Source: Brenneria goodwinii
GTDB taxonomy: Bacteria; Pseudomonadota; Gammaproteobacteria; Enterobacterales; Enterobacteriaceae
DNA: 64,000 nucleotides
Assembly: GCF_002291445.1 (NCBI RefSeq)
Contig: NZ_CP014137.1
Coordinates: 2,666,001-2,730,000 of the forward strand
Direction: 5' to 3'
The notes under the pieces were generated by a model, which worked only from the letters and a program-made list of their open reading frames with translations, was not told where the DNA came from and ran no database searches. Shown here in pieces: positions 63,132-64,000 of the stretch. Numbering within the stretch: the first letter of the stretch is position 1; each line of letters begins with the position of its first letter. Made by a program: the position numbers and the translations under genes.

Positions 63132-63875
63132 TCACGCTGGATTGGGAATATCAATAAACGTCACGTCAAAACCATGCTGCCGAGCCAGCCAATCCCCCAA
63201 CGCGCGGATCCCTCCCCGCTCCGTGGCGTGGTGCCCGGCGGCAAAAAAATGCAGCCCCATTTCACGCGCGACGTGGATCGTCTGCTCTGAAACTTCGCCG
63301 GTAATAAACGCATCAACGCCAAAGCGAGCGGCCAGTTCGATAAACCCCTGCCCCCCGCCGGTACACCATGCGATTCGCCGTATCTGTTGCGGTGCATTAT
63401 CCCCACAATGCAGCACCGAACGCCCCAATCGGTTTTCCAGGCGCTGGCGCAGCGCATCGCCGCTAAGTGCCTGAGAGAACTCGCCATACGGCACCAGCGG
63501 CTCGAGGGTTCCCAGCACATCGATTTCCAGCAGCGCCGCCAGTTGGGCGTTGTTGCCTAGCTGAGGATGCGCATCCAGCGGCAGGTGGTAGCCATACAGA
63601 TTGATATCGTTAACCAGCAGCGTTTTCAGCCGATTGCGCTTCATCCCCCGCACAATCGGCGATTCGTTTTTCCAAAAATAGCCGTGGTGGACCAAAACGG
63701 CATCGGCCTGATGCTCAACGGCCGCATCCAGCAATGCCTGTGAAGCGGTTACGCCGGTGACAATACGCTGCACCTCGCGGCGGCCTTCAACCTGTAAACC
63801 ATTCGGGGCGTAGTCCTGGAAGGCCTCGGCGTTAAGCTGCTGGTTAATCAGTTTTTCCAAATCGCTATTACGCAT
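63132..63875 (-). CDS. ybgI: NIF3-family metal-binding protein YbgI
   Basis: 247 residues, the E. coli length. Paired metal ligands are visible in VLVHHGYFWKNESP, HLPLDAHPQLGNNAQ and AAGHHATERGG. The hexameric family has a dinuclear metal site; its substrate is not established, and the older label GTP cyclohydrolase 1 type 2 is doubtful. I start at 63875 (MRNSDLEKLINQQL). Longer in-frame starts overlap phr. The start overlaps the phr stop by eight bases. Confidence 0.94.
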   Translation of the reverse strand: MRNSDLEKLINQQLNAEAFQDYAPNGLQVEGRREVQRIVTGVTASQALLDAAVEHQADAVLVHHGYFWKNESPIVRGMKRNRLKTLLVNDINLYGYHLPLDAHPQLGNNAQLAALLEIDVLGTLEPLVPYGEFSQALSGDALRQRLENRLGRSVLHCGDNAPQQIRRIAWCTGGGQGFIELAARFGVDAFITGEVSEQTIHVAREMGLHFFAAGHHATERGGIRALGDWLARQHGFDVTFIDIPNPA

Positions 63876-64000
63876 ACTTACTTTTCTCTGTTTGATCGTC
63901 ATGTGCCATAGCCGAATTTTTCGCCGCGGCAAAGGCCGCCAGCGTCTGCTGTCTCGCCGCTTGGTGATCGACAATCGGCAGCGGGTAGTTCAGAGCGCGC
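63868..64000 (-). CDS. phr: Deoxyribodipyrimidine photolyase, C-terminal end only
   Basis: The last 43 codons of a gene that continues past the window. Minus-strand reading RALNYPLPIVDHQAARQQTL matches the C terminus of E. coli PhrB (YPLPIVEHKEARLQTL), followed by AAFAAAKNS and a longer, charged tail ending SKYA. The order phr-ybgI is as in E. coli. The enzyme repairs cyclobutane pyrimidine dimers with light. Confidence 0.88.
   Translation of the reverse strand, partial: RALNYPLPIVDHQAARQQTLAAFAAAKNSAMAHDDQTEKSKYA

Overview
The window is a stretch of chromosome from a gamma-proteobacterium of the order Enterobacterales. Nearly every housekeeping protein can be aligned by eye along its whole length with its Escherichia coli counterpart, and long blocks keep E. 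coli order: pgl-ybhA-modCBA-acrZ-modE-modF-galE, gpmA-aroG-zitB-pnuC-nadA-tRNA(Lys)-cpoB-pal-tolBARQ-ybgC-ybgE-cydXBA, sucDCBA-sdhBADC-gltA and nei-pxpACB-ybgI-phr. Interrupted synteny (no galTK, no mngRAB, udk/apbC/metG beside an fdn operon) and abundant GC-rich palindromic repeats suggest Pectobacteriaceae (Brenneria, Pectobacterium or a relative). That family placement is inference.

Layout. 1-5.1 kb: the end of udk, a small GIY-YIG nuclease gene between two 135-bp direct repeats, then apbC and metG. 5.1-10.2 kb: fdnGHI, encoding a respiratory formate dehydrogenase-N whose catalytic residue is Cys instead of Sec. 10.2-13.6 kb: the accessory part, with a 345-bp cassette that has IS50/Tn5-like ends, an orphan periplasmic binding protein paired with an LVIVD beta-propeller protein, and a minisatellite. 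13.6-23.6 kb: pgl, ybhA, the molybdate transport and regulation genes with acrZ among them, galE and galM. 23.8-30.6 kb: a copper/silver-type tripartite efflux operon. 30.7-37.5 kb: gpmA, aroG, zitB, pnuC, nadA, a yqgA-like gene and two tRNA-Lys genes with a broken tRNA copy between them. 37.7-46.5 kb: the Tol-Pal envelope system and cytochrome bd-I, including the small subunit CydX. 47.2-59.0 kb: the TCA-cycle block, with gltA divergent from sdhCDAB-sucABCD. 59.1-64.0 kb: nei, pcp, the 5-oxoprolinase genes pxpABC, ybgI and the 3' end of phr.

The genes form a respiratory and central-carbon neighbourhood. Molybdate uptake (ModABC, ModE) supplies the Mo cofactor of formate dehydrogenase. Formate dehydrogenase and succinate dehydrogenase feed quinones, and cytochrome bd oxidises quinol. 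An identical 14-bp FNR-like motif lies upstream of both fdnG and cydA. Candidate operators for ModE, NadR, CRP, ArcA and GalR/GalS are readable in the expected places. Pcp beside PxpABC suggests salvage of pyroglutamate.

The points most worth a second look are Cys196 in FdnG, the nuclease gene between direct repeats, the 345-bp cassette, the binding-protein/LVIVD pair, the tRNA-Lys 3'-end fragment with its palindromic tail, and the CusB protein with a built-in CusF domain. I found no prophage, CRISPR array, intact insertion sequence or defence island.
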